Shown here in pieces: positions 27,381 through 35,875 of a DNA stretch of 64,000 nt. Under the pieces are notes generated by a model. It did no database searches and had not been told where the DNA came from. It saw only the letters and a program-made list of their open reading frames with translations. Position 1 is the stretch's first letter, and every line of letters begins with the position of its first letter. Source of the DNA: Bacillus atrophaeus (GTDB taxonomy: Bacteria > Bacillota > Bacilli > Bacillales > Bacillaceae); assembly GCF_001584335.1 (NCBI RefSeq), contig NZ_LSBB01000020.1, forward strand, positions 434,001 through 498,000, in the 5' to 3' direction. A program made the position numbers and the translations under genes.

Positions 27381-28019
27381 ATGATTATCGAAGCATTAGT
27401 TATGCAACTGATAGAGGCATTTAAAAGTTTATCTTATTTTGGAATCTTTCTGGCGCTCTGTATTGAATTTATACCGGCTGAAATCGTGCTTCCGCTTGCG
27501 GGCTATTGGGTATCCAAAGGTGATATGACGCTTATCGGAGTCATAATAGCAGGATCTCTCGGAGGAGTCGCGGGACCGCTGACATTGTATTGGATCGGGA
27601 GATATGGCGGAAGGCCGTTTCTTGAGAGGTTTGGGAAATACATATTTATAAAGCCTGAGGCGCTTGATAAGTCGGATCAATTCTTTCAAAAGCACGGCGG
27701 TTTTGTGGCATTCAGCGGGCGATTTCTGCCGGGGGTCCGTACGCTGATCTCCATACCGTGCGGAATAGCTAAAATGAATGTCTGGGCGTTTTCGGTTTAT
27801 ACATTTTTAGCTATGCTTCCGATCACGTTTGTTTATGTCTATTTAGGTGTGAAACTCGGACAAAACTGGAAAGAAGTAGGCTCAATTCTTGATCAATATA
27901 TGCTGCCGGCCGGGATATGTATTGTTTTAGTGTTCGCCATCTACTTATTTATGAAAAAAAAGAAAAAGAAGAGCAAATCTGAAAATCTTTCTGTATTTTT
28001 AAATAAAGATAAGCGTTGA
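27381..28019 (+). CDS. ykoX: DedA-family membrane protein
   Basis: 212 residues with the DedA/SNARE-associated (PF09335) layout: EFIPAEIVLPLAGYW near 30, GPLTLYWIGRYGGRPFLERFGKY, the FSGRFLPGVRTLISIPCGIAKMN signature and a C-terminal membrane helix ending in a lysine-rich tail. The family includes lipid scramblases and half-transporters; some members move undecaprenyl or aminophospholipids. Substrate not determinable. Start taken as ATG 27381 behind AGGGGAAG; a GTG three bases earlier is possible. The promoter of ykoY overlaps its stop codon. Confidence 0.85.
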   Translation: MIIEALVMQLIEAFKSLSYFGIFLALCIEFIPAEIVLPLAGYWVSKGDMTLIGVIIAGSLGGVAGPLTLYWIGRYGGRPFLERFGKYIFIKPEALDKSDQFFQKHGGFVAFSGRFLPGVRTLISIPCGIAKMNVWAFSVYTFLAMLPITFVYVYLGVKLGQNWKEVGSILDQYMLPAGICIVLVFAIYLFMKKKKKKSKSENLSVFLNKDKR

Positions 28020-28044
28020 CAAAAGAAATGGCAGCGATTATTAT
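28016..28044 (+). promoter_or_regulatory. Sigma-A promoter of ykoY
   Basis: TTGACA (28016-28021), overlapping the ykoX stop, 17 bases, TATTAT (28039-28044), about 30 bases before the riboswitch. Confidence 0.65.
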
Positions 28045-28073
28045 TATCTTATAATTTAAATATTTCTTGAAAT

Positions 28074-28211
28074 CCCAAAGGGGAGTAGCGTCCGGATATA
28101 CCGGAAACAAAGTCGTCAATTCATGGATCACATCCATCGGCTTTGTTGGCATGCCTGTTGTTAATCATGTCTAGCAAGACCTTTGCCTTATGTCGGCAAA
28201 GGTCTTTTTTG
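28074..28211 (+). promoter_or_regulatory. yybP-ykoY Mn2+ riboswitch with terminator
   Basis: Family core visible: AAAGGGGAGTAGCGTC at the 5' end and the GGCATGCC/TTGTTAATCATG side, with ATCACATCCATCGGC between. A terminator follows (GACCTTTGCC/GGCAAAGGTC then T6, 28176-28211). This is the namesake family of ykoY; Mn2+ binding is known to turn expression on. Confidence 0.93.
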
Positions 28212-28278
28212 TATGAAAATACTGCCGGCATAAGATCGGATGAGAGAAAGAAAACAACTTATTGGGAGGGTATTTTAT

Positions 28279-29073
28279 ATGGATGCAGCATTATTATTAG
28301 AGTATGGTTGGGTTCTTCTCGTTTTGATCGGGCTGGAAGGTATTTTGGCCGCAGATAACGCGTTGGTTATGGCCGTAATGGTAAAACACCTGCCGGAGAA
28401 ACAAAGAAAAAAAGCGTTATTTTACGGCCTTGCGGGTGCGTTTGTTCTGAGGTTCGGATCTTTGTTCGCCATTTCGTTTTTAGTGAATGTATGGCAGGTT
28501 CAGGCGATCGGCGCCGTTTATTTACTGTATATCGCCATCAGCCACCTGCTGAAACGATTCGTATTTAAAAAAGAAGACAGCAAGAAAGTTCCGAAAAAAA
28601 GCGGCTTTTGGCCGACAGTCTTAAAAGTGGAGCTCGCCGATATCGCCTTTGCGGTTGATTCGATTTTAGCCGCCGTCGCGCTTGCAGTTACACTTCCCGC
28701 AACATCACTTCCGCCAATCGGAGGTCTTGACGGAGGACAATTCATCGTTATTTTGGCCGGAGGAATCATCGGACTTATCATCATGCGTTTTGCGGCATCA
28801 ATGTTCGTTAAGCTATTGAAAGAACGTCCAAGCCTGGAAACCGCAGCATTTGCCATCGTAGGGTGGGTAGGGGTCAAGCTTGCATTATATACACTCGCTC
28901 ACGAGGACATCGGGGTTGTATCCGAACATTTTATTCATTCAGGCACATGGAAGCTGATTTTCTGGTTGGTATTGGCAGCTATTGCTGTTTGCGGCTGGTT
29001 TATGTCAGGCGGAAAAAAACAATCGGAAGAATCATTGGAAGAACAAGAAAACGGCAAAAGAGAAAGGGCGTAA
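28279..29073 (+). CDS. ykoY: TerC-family membrane protein, Mn2+ handling
   Basis: 264 residues with seven or so membrane helices and the TerC signatures LEGILAADNALVMAVMVK and ELADIAFAVDSILAAVALA, whose acidic residues lie in membrane helices and are thought to coordinate metal. B. subtilis YkoY supports metalation of exported enzymes and Mn2+ export (also called MeeY). The start at 28279 follows GGGAGGG by 8 bases; an upstream in-frame ATG at 28240 lacks a site. The Mn2+ riboswitch ahead of it confirms the role in manganese homeostasis. Confidence 0.93.
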   Translation: MDAALLLEYGWVLLVLIGLEGILAADNALVMAVMVKHLPEKQRKKALFYGLAGAFVLRFGSLFAISFLVNVWQVQAIGAVYLLYIAISHLLKRFVFKKEDSKKVPKKSGFWPTVLKVELADIAFAVDSILAAVALAVTLPATSLPPIGGLDGGQFIVILAGGIIGLIIMRFAASMFVKLLKERPSLETAAFAIVGWVGVKLALYTLAHEDIGVVSEHFIHSGTWKLIFWLVLAAIAVCGWFMSGGKKQSEESLEEQENGKRERA

Positions 29074-29079
29074 GCTATC

Positions 29080-29111
29080 GTCTCTGCTTTTAACGAAGCA
29101 GAGATTTTTTG
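29080..29111 (+). terminator. Terminator after ykoY
   Basis: TCTCTGCTT ttaac GAAGCAGAGA stem followed by T6. Confidence 0.85.
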
Positions 29112-29152
29112 TATTTAAAACGCTTCCATGCCCGACATATGATGACATTTTA

Positions 29153-29169
29153 TTAACAGCTTTGTTACA
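29153..29169 (-). promoter_or_regulatory. WalR-binding site upstream of sigI
   Basis: On the minus strand TGTAAC-AAAGC-TGTTAA matches the WalR direct-repeat consensus TGTWAH-N5-TGTWAH. WalR is reported to activate sigI in B. subtilis. The site is just upstream of the candidate sigma-I promoter. Confidence 0.6.
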
Positions 29170-29183
29170 AAAACACTTCCTGA

Positions 29184-29214
29184 AACCCCCTTAATTCTTT
29201 ATAGAAGCACGAAA
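29184..29214 (+). promoter_or_regulatory. Candidate sigma-I autoregulatory promoter
   Basis: AACCCCC (29184-29190) and CGAAA (29210-29214) resemble the -35 and -10 elements reported for sigma-I promoters, at suitable distance, 128 bases before sigI. SigI is known to drive its own operon. Assignment rests on motif memory. Confidence 0.55.
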
Positions 29215-29341
29215 TCATGTATAGGACATCTTAATGGTTTTGTCATAATTGAGACAATGGAAATCAATTTCTCTTTTTCTTCCTTTGCGAATCCCTATCA
29301 AATTAGCTATCATTAATGAGTAGTTATAGGGAGGAACTGAG

Positions 29342-30097
29342 GTGAAACCAGTGCTTAGCCTTTTGTTTAAATTGGGAAGAAAGAAACAAACGCTTGAGAA
29401 ATCTGTTGAAAGCATCCAAAAAGGCAATAAAGAACTTCAAAATGAATTAATACAGCAGTATAAGCCTTTTATCGCCAAGACGGTTTCATCCGTTTGTAAA
29501 CGATATATAGATGAAAAAGACGATGAGTTCAGCATCGGGCTGATCGCATTTAACGAAGCAATCGAAAAATATTCAGCTGAAAAAGGCAACTCGCTGCTCG
29601 CATTCGCAGAGCTTATTATAAAAAGAAAAGTAATTGACTATATCAGAAAAGAAGCAAGAAACGCGCAAAATATTAATATGGATTTACAGGAGGGGGACGA
29701 TCAGGAATCTTCGCAAAGCCTGATTGAAGCGGAGCTTTCCATTGATGAGTACCACCGCCTGATAGAGCAGGAGCAGCGGCGTGAGGAAATTCTCTATTTC
29801 CAAAAGCAGCTCAAAGAGTACGGTCTTACTTTTCAAGAACTGCTCGACCACTCGCCAAAGCATTCAGACGCAAGGCAAAATGCCATAAAGGTTGCGGTTA
29901 CGCTTGTGGAGCATGAAGAATTAGCCGCTATCCTTTACCAAAAGAAGCAGCTGCCGGTAAAACAGCTGGAGCAGCTCGTCACAGTGAGCAGAAAAACAAT
30001 TGAACGAAACAGAAAATATATTATTGCCATGTGTATTATTATTACAGGTGATTATGTGTATTTGAAAGATTATCTTAAAGGGGTGCTGCACTCATGA
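29342..30097 (+). CDS. sigI: Sigma factor SigI
   Basis: Sigma-70 family factor for heat and cell-envelope stress. 251 residues; region 2 is visible around FSIGLIAFNEAIEKYSAEKGNSLLAFAELIIKRKVIDYIRKEA, and the divergent C-terminal domain with VSRKTIERNRKYIIAMCIIITGDY replaces an ordinary region 4, typical of SigI. It starts with GTG at 29342 behind GGGAGGAACTGAG. Stop overlaps the rsgI start by 4 bases, so factor and antifactor are translationally coupled. Confidence 0.95.
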   Translation: MKPVLSLLFKLGRKKQTLEKSVESIQKGNKELQNELIQQYKPFIAKTVSSVCKRYIDEKDDEFSIGLIAFNEAIEKYSAEKGNSLLAFAELIIKRKVIDYIRKEARNAQNINMDLQEGDDQESSQSLIEAELSIDEYHRLIEQEQRREEILYFQKQLKEYGLTFQELLDHSPKHSDARQNAIKVAVTLVEHEELAAILYQKKQLPVKQLEQLVTVSRKTIERNRKYIIAMCIIITGDYVYLKDYLKGVLHS

Positions 30098-31254
30098 GAA
30101 GAGGGATCATAGTAGAAAAAAATAAAAAATCTGTCACGTTGCTGACCCCTGACGGACAATTTTTAAAAACAAAAAATGATCGCCATAACGGTGAAATCGG
30201 AGAAGAAATTATGTTTCCGAGTGAGACTCGTATGGGCAGAAGGGCCAGCTTTTTTGATATTCTCAGACTGCGCCCTTTCAAAATGGGGATTTTTACGATG
30301 ACTGCTATTATGCTTTTTATTTTTATGGTGCTCCCCGTTTTTTCAAACAACAAAGCCTATGCGTACATGACAATTGATATTAATCCGAGCTTTGAGATGG
30401 CTTTGAACAGCGAATACGAAGTAATTGAGCTGACGCCTCTGAATGATGAAGGGAAACGGATTGTCAGTGATATTAATGATTGGGAGAAGTCTGACTTCAA
30501 GCAGGTTATTGATGCTATTATTACCGATTGCAGCGAACAAGGATATGTAAAGGAATCCAAAGAAATTTTGATTTCCACAGTTTACGAGAACACAAAAGAC
30601 GATACATATAAATCAGGCGTGAAAAAACAACTGAGTGACGTGACAAACAAATATAAGAAAACATACCATATGGAATCCCTTGAATCCGATTTGGATACAA
30701 GAGAAAAAGCAAAAAAAGAAGGAATGTCAACAGGCACTTATATCAGACAAAATGAAAAGAAAAACAATAAAGAAAAGACGGATGAGGATTCAAATAACGG
30801 TGATCAAAATGATACAGAGAACGAAAAAGAGTCTGTAAACGAGGGGGATAATCCGCAAACAGACCAGGAAAACAGCCAAAAAGAAGACAATGAACAATTA
30901 AACGAGTCGGATTCAGGCGAACAGAAAGAAGAGTCGACAGATCAAGATGATCAAAAAAGCGATAAAGATACGAATGTAAATGAATCAGAAGAGAAAACAA
31001 ATGCAGAAAAGGATGGGGAAACAGAGCAAACCCCAACACAAGATCCTCAAGATAAAGGAAAAGATGAAGAGTATAAGGGCAAGCATGACAGCCGGGAATA
31101 TAAAAATGGGAAGCGGGAAAGAGGGGAACATGATTCTTCATATCACCGGAATTATAATTCTTCTGACCGCCGGAATCCTAATGGCTATAGAAACGGCAGC
31201 GAATCAAATCAAAAAGAGAATTCGCCGAGAATTCCCGGCGAATATGCCAATTGA
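30094..31254 (+). CDS. rsgI: Anti-sigma-I factor RsgI
   Basis: Transmembrane anti-sigma factor holding SigI at the membrane. 386 residues: cytosolic RsgI N-domain (1-55; MRRGIIVEKNKKSVTLLTPDGQFL), one membrane helix (about 68-86), an extracytoplasmic domain (about 87-195) beginning AYAYMTIDINPSFEMALNSEYEV, known to self-cleave in relatives, then a long low-complexity tail (about 215-380) rich in Glu, Asp, Asn, Gln and Lys, with an RGEHDSSYHRNY/RRNPNGYRNG end. The tail probably lies in the cell wall. It is similar in length to the B. subtilis protein (about 381). Confidence 0.94.
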   Translation: MRRGIIVEKNKKSVTLLTPDGQFLKTKNDRHNGEIGEEIMFPSETRMGRRASFFDILRLRPFKMGIFTMTAIMLFIFMVLPVFSNNKAYAYMTIDINPSFEMALNSEYEVIELTPLNDEGKRIVSDINDWEKSDFKQVIDAIITDCSEQGYVKESKEILISTVYENTKDDTYKSGVKKQLSDVTNKYKKTYHMESLESDLDTREKAKKEGMSTGTYIRQNEKKNNKEKTDEDSNNGDQNDTENEKESVNEGDNPQTDQENSQKEDNEQLNESDSGEQKEESTDQDDQKSDKDTNVNESEEKTNAEKDGETEQTPTQDPQDKGKDEEYKGKHDSREYKNGKRERGEHDSSYHRNYNSSDRRNPNGYRNGSESNQKENSPRIPGEYAN

Positions 31255-31255
31255 T

Positions 31256-31450
31256 TTATTTGTTTTGTCCGTTTAATTGTGATTGTGCTTGCTGTACAAG
31301 ACGCTTTGTCATTTCTCCGCCTACAGAGCCGTTAGAACGCGCTACTGTATCAGAGCCAAGATTAACGCCGAATTCTTGAGCTACTTCGTATTTAAATTGG
31401 TCTAGTGCCTGCTCAGCCCCTGGAACAACGAGTTTATTTCTGCTCGCCAT
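31256..31450 (-). CDS. sspD: Minor alpha/beta-type small acid-soluble spore protein SspD
   Basis: 64-residue DNA-binding SASP of the forespore that coats spore DNA and is degraded at germination. Family motifs: the GPR protease site around AQEFGVNLG and the [16 protein letters not shown] segment. The start is taken at 31450 (MASRNKL) because GGAG stands 9 bases ahead, and the length then equals B. subtilis SspD; the upstream ATG at 31459 is only one base from the ribosome site. A sigma-G promoter is present upstream. Confidence 0.96.
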   Translation of the reverse strand: MASRNKLVVPGAEQALDQFKYEVAQEFGVNLGSDTVARSNGSVGGEMTKRLVQQAQSQLNGQNK

Positions 31451-31493
31451 CTTTTTCATCTCCTTTTCTCTGGAAAGATTCTTTACGCATGAT

Positions 31494-31523
31494 TAGTTTG
31501 AAGTGAGATCCTTCTTTTTATGC
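31494..31523 (-). promoter_or_regulatory. Sigma-G promoter of sspD
   Basis: Minus strand GCATA (31519-31523), 18 bases, CAAACTA (31494-31500), fitting the sigma-G pattern GHATR-N18-CATWHTA with one change, 44 bases before the sspD start. Confidence 0.65.
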
Positions 31524-31544
31524 TGGCAATTGTTGTGGAGAAAG

Positions 31545-31570
31545 TAAAAAACCCGGCATAACGGCCGGGA
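31545..31570 (-). terminator. Terminator after ykrK
   Basis: Minus strand CCCGGC/GCCGGG stem followed by T6, located 13 bases beyond the ykrK stop. Confidence 0.8.
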
Positions 31571-31582
31571 ACGAGGGGCTTA

Positions 31583-32284
31583 CTATAGAATGTCAGAAGT
31601 CATTTGGAGCGCTGTCGCCTGGATATGAAACGATAAAACAGAGAGTACGGTCACCGCGATAATCTGCCTTATTTTTTTCCATTGCGGATCATTGAGCTCT
31701 TTAAAGCGGTCACGGAGCAGGTCTGTTTGCTTTTCAACAAGCGGCTGCAATCTGGCTTCTTTCAATGATGCGCTTACTTGATGGTGCATGAAATCAAGCA
31801 CGAGGGCGCAGCTTTCGTAATAGGAGATCGGGCTGATAATATCATCGGTCCTGTCCGTAATGGTGTTAAAGACAACTTTTAATATGGCGCGGATGCTTTC
31901 AAAGTCATAAATTGATTTTAAATCCCGTACAATTAAAAGAATGACAACTTGTTCAATCGAATACTTTTTGCCAAGCTCAGGATGGCCCATCAGGTCTTTG
32001 ATATCTCGTTTGACCCAATTTTGAATTGCCGTCGATTTTAATGACGTAAGCTCGCATAAATTTCCAAGTTCAACGATTTCGTTAGTGGACAATCCATATT
32101 CTTTTTTCTGTTTTTTTCGTTCGTATCTGGTAAGAAATTCAGGGATATAAAGATGATTTTCCGCTTCTTCTAACGTCATATTCGCTGATTTGATCAAAAT
32201 TTGAAGAGGGCTTGTTTCACCTTGTCCTTTTAAGGCGTAAAGCAGTTTGACCATTTCTGTTCGAGTGAGTTTAAAAGTGTTCAT
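31583..32284 (-). CDS. ykrK: Regulator YkrK (repressor of htpX)
   Basis: 233 residues. YkrK is reported in B. subtilis to repress the adjacent divergent htpX gene. The middle contains a MerR-like/DUF1836 DNA-binding domain: STNEIVELGNLCELTSLKSTAIQNWVKRDIKD, with EQVVILLIVRDLKSIYDFESIRAIL after it. It starts at one of two adjacent ATGs (32287 or 32284) behind GAGGTG; the second gives the known length. Head to head with htpX, 172 bases apart, consistent with local control. Confidence 0.85.
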   Translation of the reverse strand: MNTFKLTRTEMVKLLYALKGQGETSPLQILIKSANMTLEEAENHLYIPEFLTRYERKKQKKEYGLSTNEIVELGNLCELTSLKSTAIQNWVKRDIKDLMGHPELGKKYSIEQVVILLIVRDLKSIYDFESIRAILKVVFNTITDRTDDIISPISYYESCALVLDFMHHQVSASLKEARLQPLVEKQTDLLRDRFKELNDPQWKKIRQIIAVTVLSVLSFHIQATALQMTSDIL

Positions 32285-32456
32285 CATTCACCTCATGATT
32301 CATTTTGACGCAGAAAAATTAAGAAATATGATTTCATTTGCTTATGCGCCAATTTTCAACATAAACATCATACGTCTAAATCCTTGCATTTTCAAATAGA
32401 TGATTTATAATTTATTACATACAGGTTCATTAGAACTTAAAATGACGGAGGTAATT

Positions 32457-33353
32457 ATGGCGAAAAGAATATTTCTGTTTATTTTAACAAATATTTTGGT
32501 CATCACAACCATTGGGATTGTGCTTTCCATCATTGGCGCGGCGACAGGCGTCGGAACGTATTTCACGGGTGATGGCCGGATAAATGTAGGTGCGCTGCTG
32601 GTCTTCAGTCTTGTCGTAGGCTTTGTCGGTTCCTTTATGTCCCTCCTGATGTCCAGATGGATGGCGAAAATGATGATGGGCGTCAGAGTGCTGAACCCAG
32701 AGAAGCAAGCGCTAAGCCACGATGAACAGCAATTGGTCGACCGGGTACACAGATTGTCGCGTGCCGCCGGTTTAACGAAAATGCCTGAGGTTGGGATTTA
32801 TAACTCATCCGAGGTTAATGCGTTTGCCACGGGGCCGTCAAAACGCCGTTCCCTTGTCGCTGTATCTTCAGGCCTTTTGCAGCAAATGGATGACGCTGCG
32901 GTTGAAGGCGTGCTTGCCCATGAGGTGGCTCATATCGCCAACGGTGACATGGTGACGATGACGCTTCTCCAAGGTATCGTGAATACGTTTGTTGTGTTCT
33001 TATCGCGTATCGCAGCCTGGATCGCAAGCCGTTTTGTAAAAGAAGACCTTGCCCCGATTGTTCATTTTATCGCGGTGATTGTGTTTCAAATTGTGTTTTC
33101 GATTCTCGGAAGTCTCGTGGTGTTCGCATACTCGCGTCATCGGGAGTTTCATGCTGACCGCGGAGGAGCGGACCTTGCCGGAAAGGATAAAATGATTCAT
33201 GCCCTGCAAACGCTGAAACACTACTCTTCACGCGTGGTGGAAGAGGAACAGACAGCAGTGCAGACATTGAAAATCAATGGGAAAAAGCATTCTTCCCTTT
33301 TCTCCACCCACCCGGACTTAGACGAAAGAATCCGCCGTTTGGAAGCTAAATAA
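32457..33353 (+). CDS. htpX: Membrane metalloprotease HtpX
   Basis: Zinc-dependent M48 endopeptidase of the cytoplasmic membrane, acting in membrane protein quality control with FtsH. 298 residues: two N-terminal membrane helices (about 5-30 and 40-65), catalytic HEVAH at 155-159, two further helices, and the third zinc ligand in [17 protein letters not shown]. The start at 32457 follows ACGGAGG and gives exactly the B. subtilis length; the longer upstream reading from 32400 is unsupported. Divergent from its repressor gene ykrK. Confidence 0.96.
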   Translation: MAKRIFLFILTNILVITTIGIVLSIIGAATGVGTYFTGDGRINVGALLVFSLVVGFVGSFMSLLMSRWMAKMMMGVRVLNPEKQALSHDEQQLVDRVHRLSRAAGLTKMPEVGIYNSSEVNAFATGPSKRRSLVAVSSGLLQQMDDAAVEGVLAHEVAHIANGDMVTMTLLQGIVNTFVVFLSRIAAWIASRFVKEDLAPIVHFIAVIVFQIVFSILGSLVVFAYSRHREFHADRGGADLAGKDKMIHALQTLKHYSSRVVEEEQTAVQTLKINGKKHSSLFSTHPDLDERIRRLEAK

Positions 33354-33536
33354 ATGAAAACTTCTATCACCCTTTGAACCTTGTTCAGAGGGTTTTTTTA
33401 TTAAAAAGAACACAAGTATGTGTTCTTTTGGCTAGAACGATGATAAAATACACAAATTAAGAAAAAAGCCTTTAAAAAACGGACTAATATCTTTAGAATA
33501 ATTACGTACTAAAAATGAGAGGCAGAAGGAATATAC

Positions 33537-34886
33537 ATGAAATTTAAGCTTGGAAAACTCATACAAGTATTATCGCCGGCCCAATTGATTGCTTTATATT
33601 ACTTCTTGGCAGTCACGGTTGCGTTTATATTACTGAGCCTGCCTGCCGCCCATAAGCAGGGAGCGCACTGGTCGTTTATAGATGCTCTTTTTACTGCGGT
33701 CAGCTCAGTCAGTGTCACAGGTCTGACCGTTGTGAGTACAGCCGACACATTCAGTACGACAGGTATTGTGATACTTGCGTTTGTACTGCAATTTGGCGGA
33801 ATCGGCATTATGACGTTAGGAACCTTTATCTGGCTGATCATGGGGAAACGGATCGGACTTAAAGAGCGCAAACTGATTATGGTGGATCAAAACCAGACGC
33901 AATTCTCCGGCATCGTCAATCTTATGAAACAGGTGCTTTTTCTCATATTATGGATCGAATTTTTTGGAGGGCTTATACTAGGAACGTATTTCCTTACTTA
34001 TTACGATTCTTTTTCAGAAGCATATTTACACGGCTTTTTCGCCAGTGTGAGCGCCACAACAAATGGCGGTTTTGATATTACGGGGAATTCGATGGTTCCA
34101 TTTAGGCATGATTATTTCGTGCAATTTATTACAATGCTGCTGATTATTTTAGGCGCCATCGGATTTCCGGTTCTTGTGGAAGTGAAGGATTTTCTGTTTT
34201 CAAAGCAGCGCAGATACCCATTCACTCTATTTACGAAACTGACGACGATTACGTTTGGATTCCTCGTGTTTTTCGGAGCGGTGGGTGTATTTGTACTCGA
34301 AGCCAAACACTCATTTGCAGGGAAATCGTGGCATGACATTTTATTTTTATCATTGTTCCAGTCAACCGCCACTCGAAGCGGGGGAATGGCAACGATAGAT
34401 ATCAGCCAGCTGTCAGAGCCGACATTATTTTTAATATGCGCGCTCATGTTTATCGGCGCTTCGCCAAGCTCTGTCGGCGGAGGAATCCGGACGACGACTT
34501 TTGCGCTGAATCTGCTCGCGTTGTTTCATTTTGCCCGCGGGAATAAAGCGGTCAAGGTCTTTAAGCGAGAGCTTCATCCTGCAGATTTAATGAAATCTCT
34601 CGTCGTGACAATGATGGCCATCCTGCTCGTTTTTGGATCGACACTCATCTTAACCATTACTGAAAAACACTCTCTGCTCGAGCTGTTGTTTGAAGTATGC
34701 TCTGCGTTCGGTACAACCGGCTTGTCGCTGGGAATTACGGCTGATTTAAGCGACATCGGAAAATGTGTGATCATGGTTGTCATGTTCATCGGACGTATCG
34801 GCATCCTTACTTTCCTGTATTTAATCGGCCGGAAGGAGATAGAAGCCAATTACCATTATCCGAAGGAAAGAGTGATTATCGGATAA
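33537..34886 (+). CDS. ktrD: K+ uptake channel subunit KtrD
   Basis: 449-residue Trk/Ktr-type potassium translocating membrane subunit, working with the RCK protein KtrC encoded elsewhere as a low-affinity K+ uptake system. Four pore-loop repeats are visible, e.g. SSVSVTGLTV, SATTNGGFDITGN, QSTATRSGGMATID and SAFGTTGLSLG, whose glycines line the selectivity filter. Length matches B. subtilis. Ribosome site is modest (AGAAGGAATATAC). Monocistronic, with a strong terminator. Confidence 0.95.
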   Translation: MKFKLGKLIQVLSPAQLIALYYFLAVTVAFILLSLPAAHKQGAHWSFIDALFTAVSSVSVTGLTVVSTADTFSTTGIVILAFVLQFGGIGIMTLGTFIWLIMGKRIGLKERKLIMVDQNQTQFSGIVNLMKQVLFLILWIEFFGGLILGTYFLTYYDSFSEAYLHGFFASVSATTNGGFDITGNSMVPFRHDYFVQFITMLLIILGAIGFPVLVEVKDFLFSKQRRYPFTLFTKLTTITFGFLVFFGAVGVFVLEAKHSFAGKSWHDILFLSLFQSTATRSGGMATIDISQLSEPTLFLICALMFIGASPSSVGGGIRTTTFALNLLALFHFARGNKAVKVFKRELHPADLMKSLVVTMMAILLVFGSTLILTITEKHSLLELLFEVCSAFGTTGLSLGITADLSDIGKCVIMVVMFIGRIGILTFLYLIGRKEIEANYHYPKERVIIG

Positions 34887-34887
34887 G

Positions 34888-34918
34888 AAAAACACCGCCC
34901 CTTGCGCGGTGTTTTTTA
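34888..34918 (+). terminator. Terminator after ktrD
   Basis: AAAACACCGC cccttgc GCGGTGTTTTTT hairpin directly after the ktrD stop. Confidence 0.9.
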
Positions 34919-34986
34919 ATTGCCAAAAAAAAGATGTGTGGCGATTTACCCGTTGGAGATTCTAACGAGTAAAGAGGTGAAATCAA

Positions 34987-35519
34987 TTGTTTGCAGTACT
35001 GTGGAAATCAGCTGTCATGATTGTGGTAGGCATTATATTATTGCGGATTGCCGGACGCAAATCAATCAGCCAGCTGTCCGTTACTCAAACGGTCATCATG
35101 ATTTCGATTGGCTCTATTATTATTCAGCCTTTTATCGCACATAATTTATGGGAAACGATTTTAGCCGCCTCTGTTTTTATTTTCGCTCTGCTTGTTATGG
35201 AAATTTTGCAAATTAAAACTGACTTTTTTGAAAAGTTGTTATCAGGAAAACTCTCACGATTGTGGAAAACGGAAACATCAATCAAAAAAACTTGAAAAAA
35301 ATGCGCTTAACGGAAGCTCAGCTGAAAATGAGACTGAGACAGGAAGGTTTTGGGCAAATCAAGGATTTCAAAGAAGTTTCCTTAGAACCGAACGGCCAAA
35401 TCGGCTACGAGCTTTACGATGAAGCAAAACCGGTCACAGTACAGCAGGTCCGGTTTTTACTCAATGAATTAAAAGCAGAGCTCATACAAGCAAACAGGAG
35501 GGATATTGATGAAACGTAA
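34987..35519 (+). pseudogene. DUF421 (YetF-family) membrane protein, frameshifted
   Basis: The first frame (34987-35295, TTG start behind GAGGTG) gives two to three membrane helices and the YetF-type RIAGRKSISQLSVTQTVIMISIGSII. The conserved cytosolic half continues in another frame from about 35255 to 35519: TIVENGNINQKNLKKMRLTEAQLKMRLR and VSLEPNGQIGYEL. One extra A in the AAAA run near 35250 (GGAAAACTC) would restore SGKTLTIVENG and a single protein of about 175 residues. So this is a recent single-base disruption, or a sequencing error. DUF421 proteins of Bacillus are spore or envelope membrane proteins of unclear function. Confidence 0.75.
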
Positions 35520-35664
35520 ATCTGCCATCAATGAAGCAGGAAAAAACAACAACACACCGACAGAAAGTATGGATAAGAATGCGTATTTGACTCAATATGA
35601 TGGTGATCCCGGATTAAGAGGGGCAAACCGCAATTCAAAACATGGAAAGCAAGGGAGCGAGTAA
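35509..35664 (+). CDS. Small hydrophilic protein, 51 residues
   Basis: Starts MKRKSAINEAGKNNNTPTES and ends GANRNSKHGKQGSE; Asn, Lys and Gly rich, no membrane segment, reminiscent of small sporulation proteins of B. subtilis at this locus (ykzE/ykzP type), a recollection I cannot verify. AGGAGGG is 5-6 bases before the ATG at 35509. It overlaps the end of the frameshifted DUF421 gene by 11 bases, so the three genes 34987-35835 look like one operon. Confidence 0.65.
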   Translation: MKRKSAINEAGKNNNTPTESMDKNAYLTQYDGDPGLRGANRNSKHGKQGSE

Positions 35665-35667
35665 TCA

Positions 35668-35835
35668 ATGGGGAAAAATCAGCACAGCAAGGATATGCAA
35701 AATCATAAAAAACCGATGAATAAGAAAGTGCTTGAAGAAGAATTTTCAAGTGAGCTCGGAGATTATAACGCCGGCAAGCTCATTGAAACACTTGAACAAA
35801 CAAAACCGAAGAAAAAAGAGAAAAACTGCAAATGA
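35668..35835 (+). CDS. Small hydrophilic protein, 55 residues
   Basis: Starts MGKNQHSKDMQNHKKPMNKK, ends KPKKKEKNCK; lysine and asparagine rich with a helical middle (EEEFSSELGDYNAGKLIETLEQ). It begins 3 bases after the previous stop, with AAGGGAG as a plausible ribosome site. Resembles minor spore or stress small proteins; no function assigned. A bidirectional terminator follows. Confidence 0.6.
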   Translation: MGKNQHSKDMQNHKKPMNKKVLEEEFSSELGDYNAGKLIETLEQTKPKKKEKNCK

Positions 35836-35839
35836 AAAA

Positions 35840-35870
35840 ATACCTCTTAGGCAAAACGCCTGAGAGGTAT
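35840..35870. terminator. Bidirectional terminator before ykrP
   Basis: ATACCTCT-AGGC aaaac GCCT-AGAGGTAT stem between convergent genes. Confidence 0.8.
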
Positions 35871-35875
35871 CCTTA

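Noticed and set aside
30743-31141. 132-codon ORF antisense to rsgI, rich in His, Leu and Phe
   Set aside because: Its composition mirrors the Glu/Asp/Lys/Asn-rich tail of RsgI read backwards; no ribosome site.
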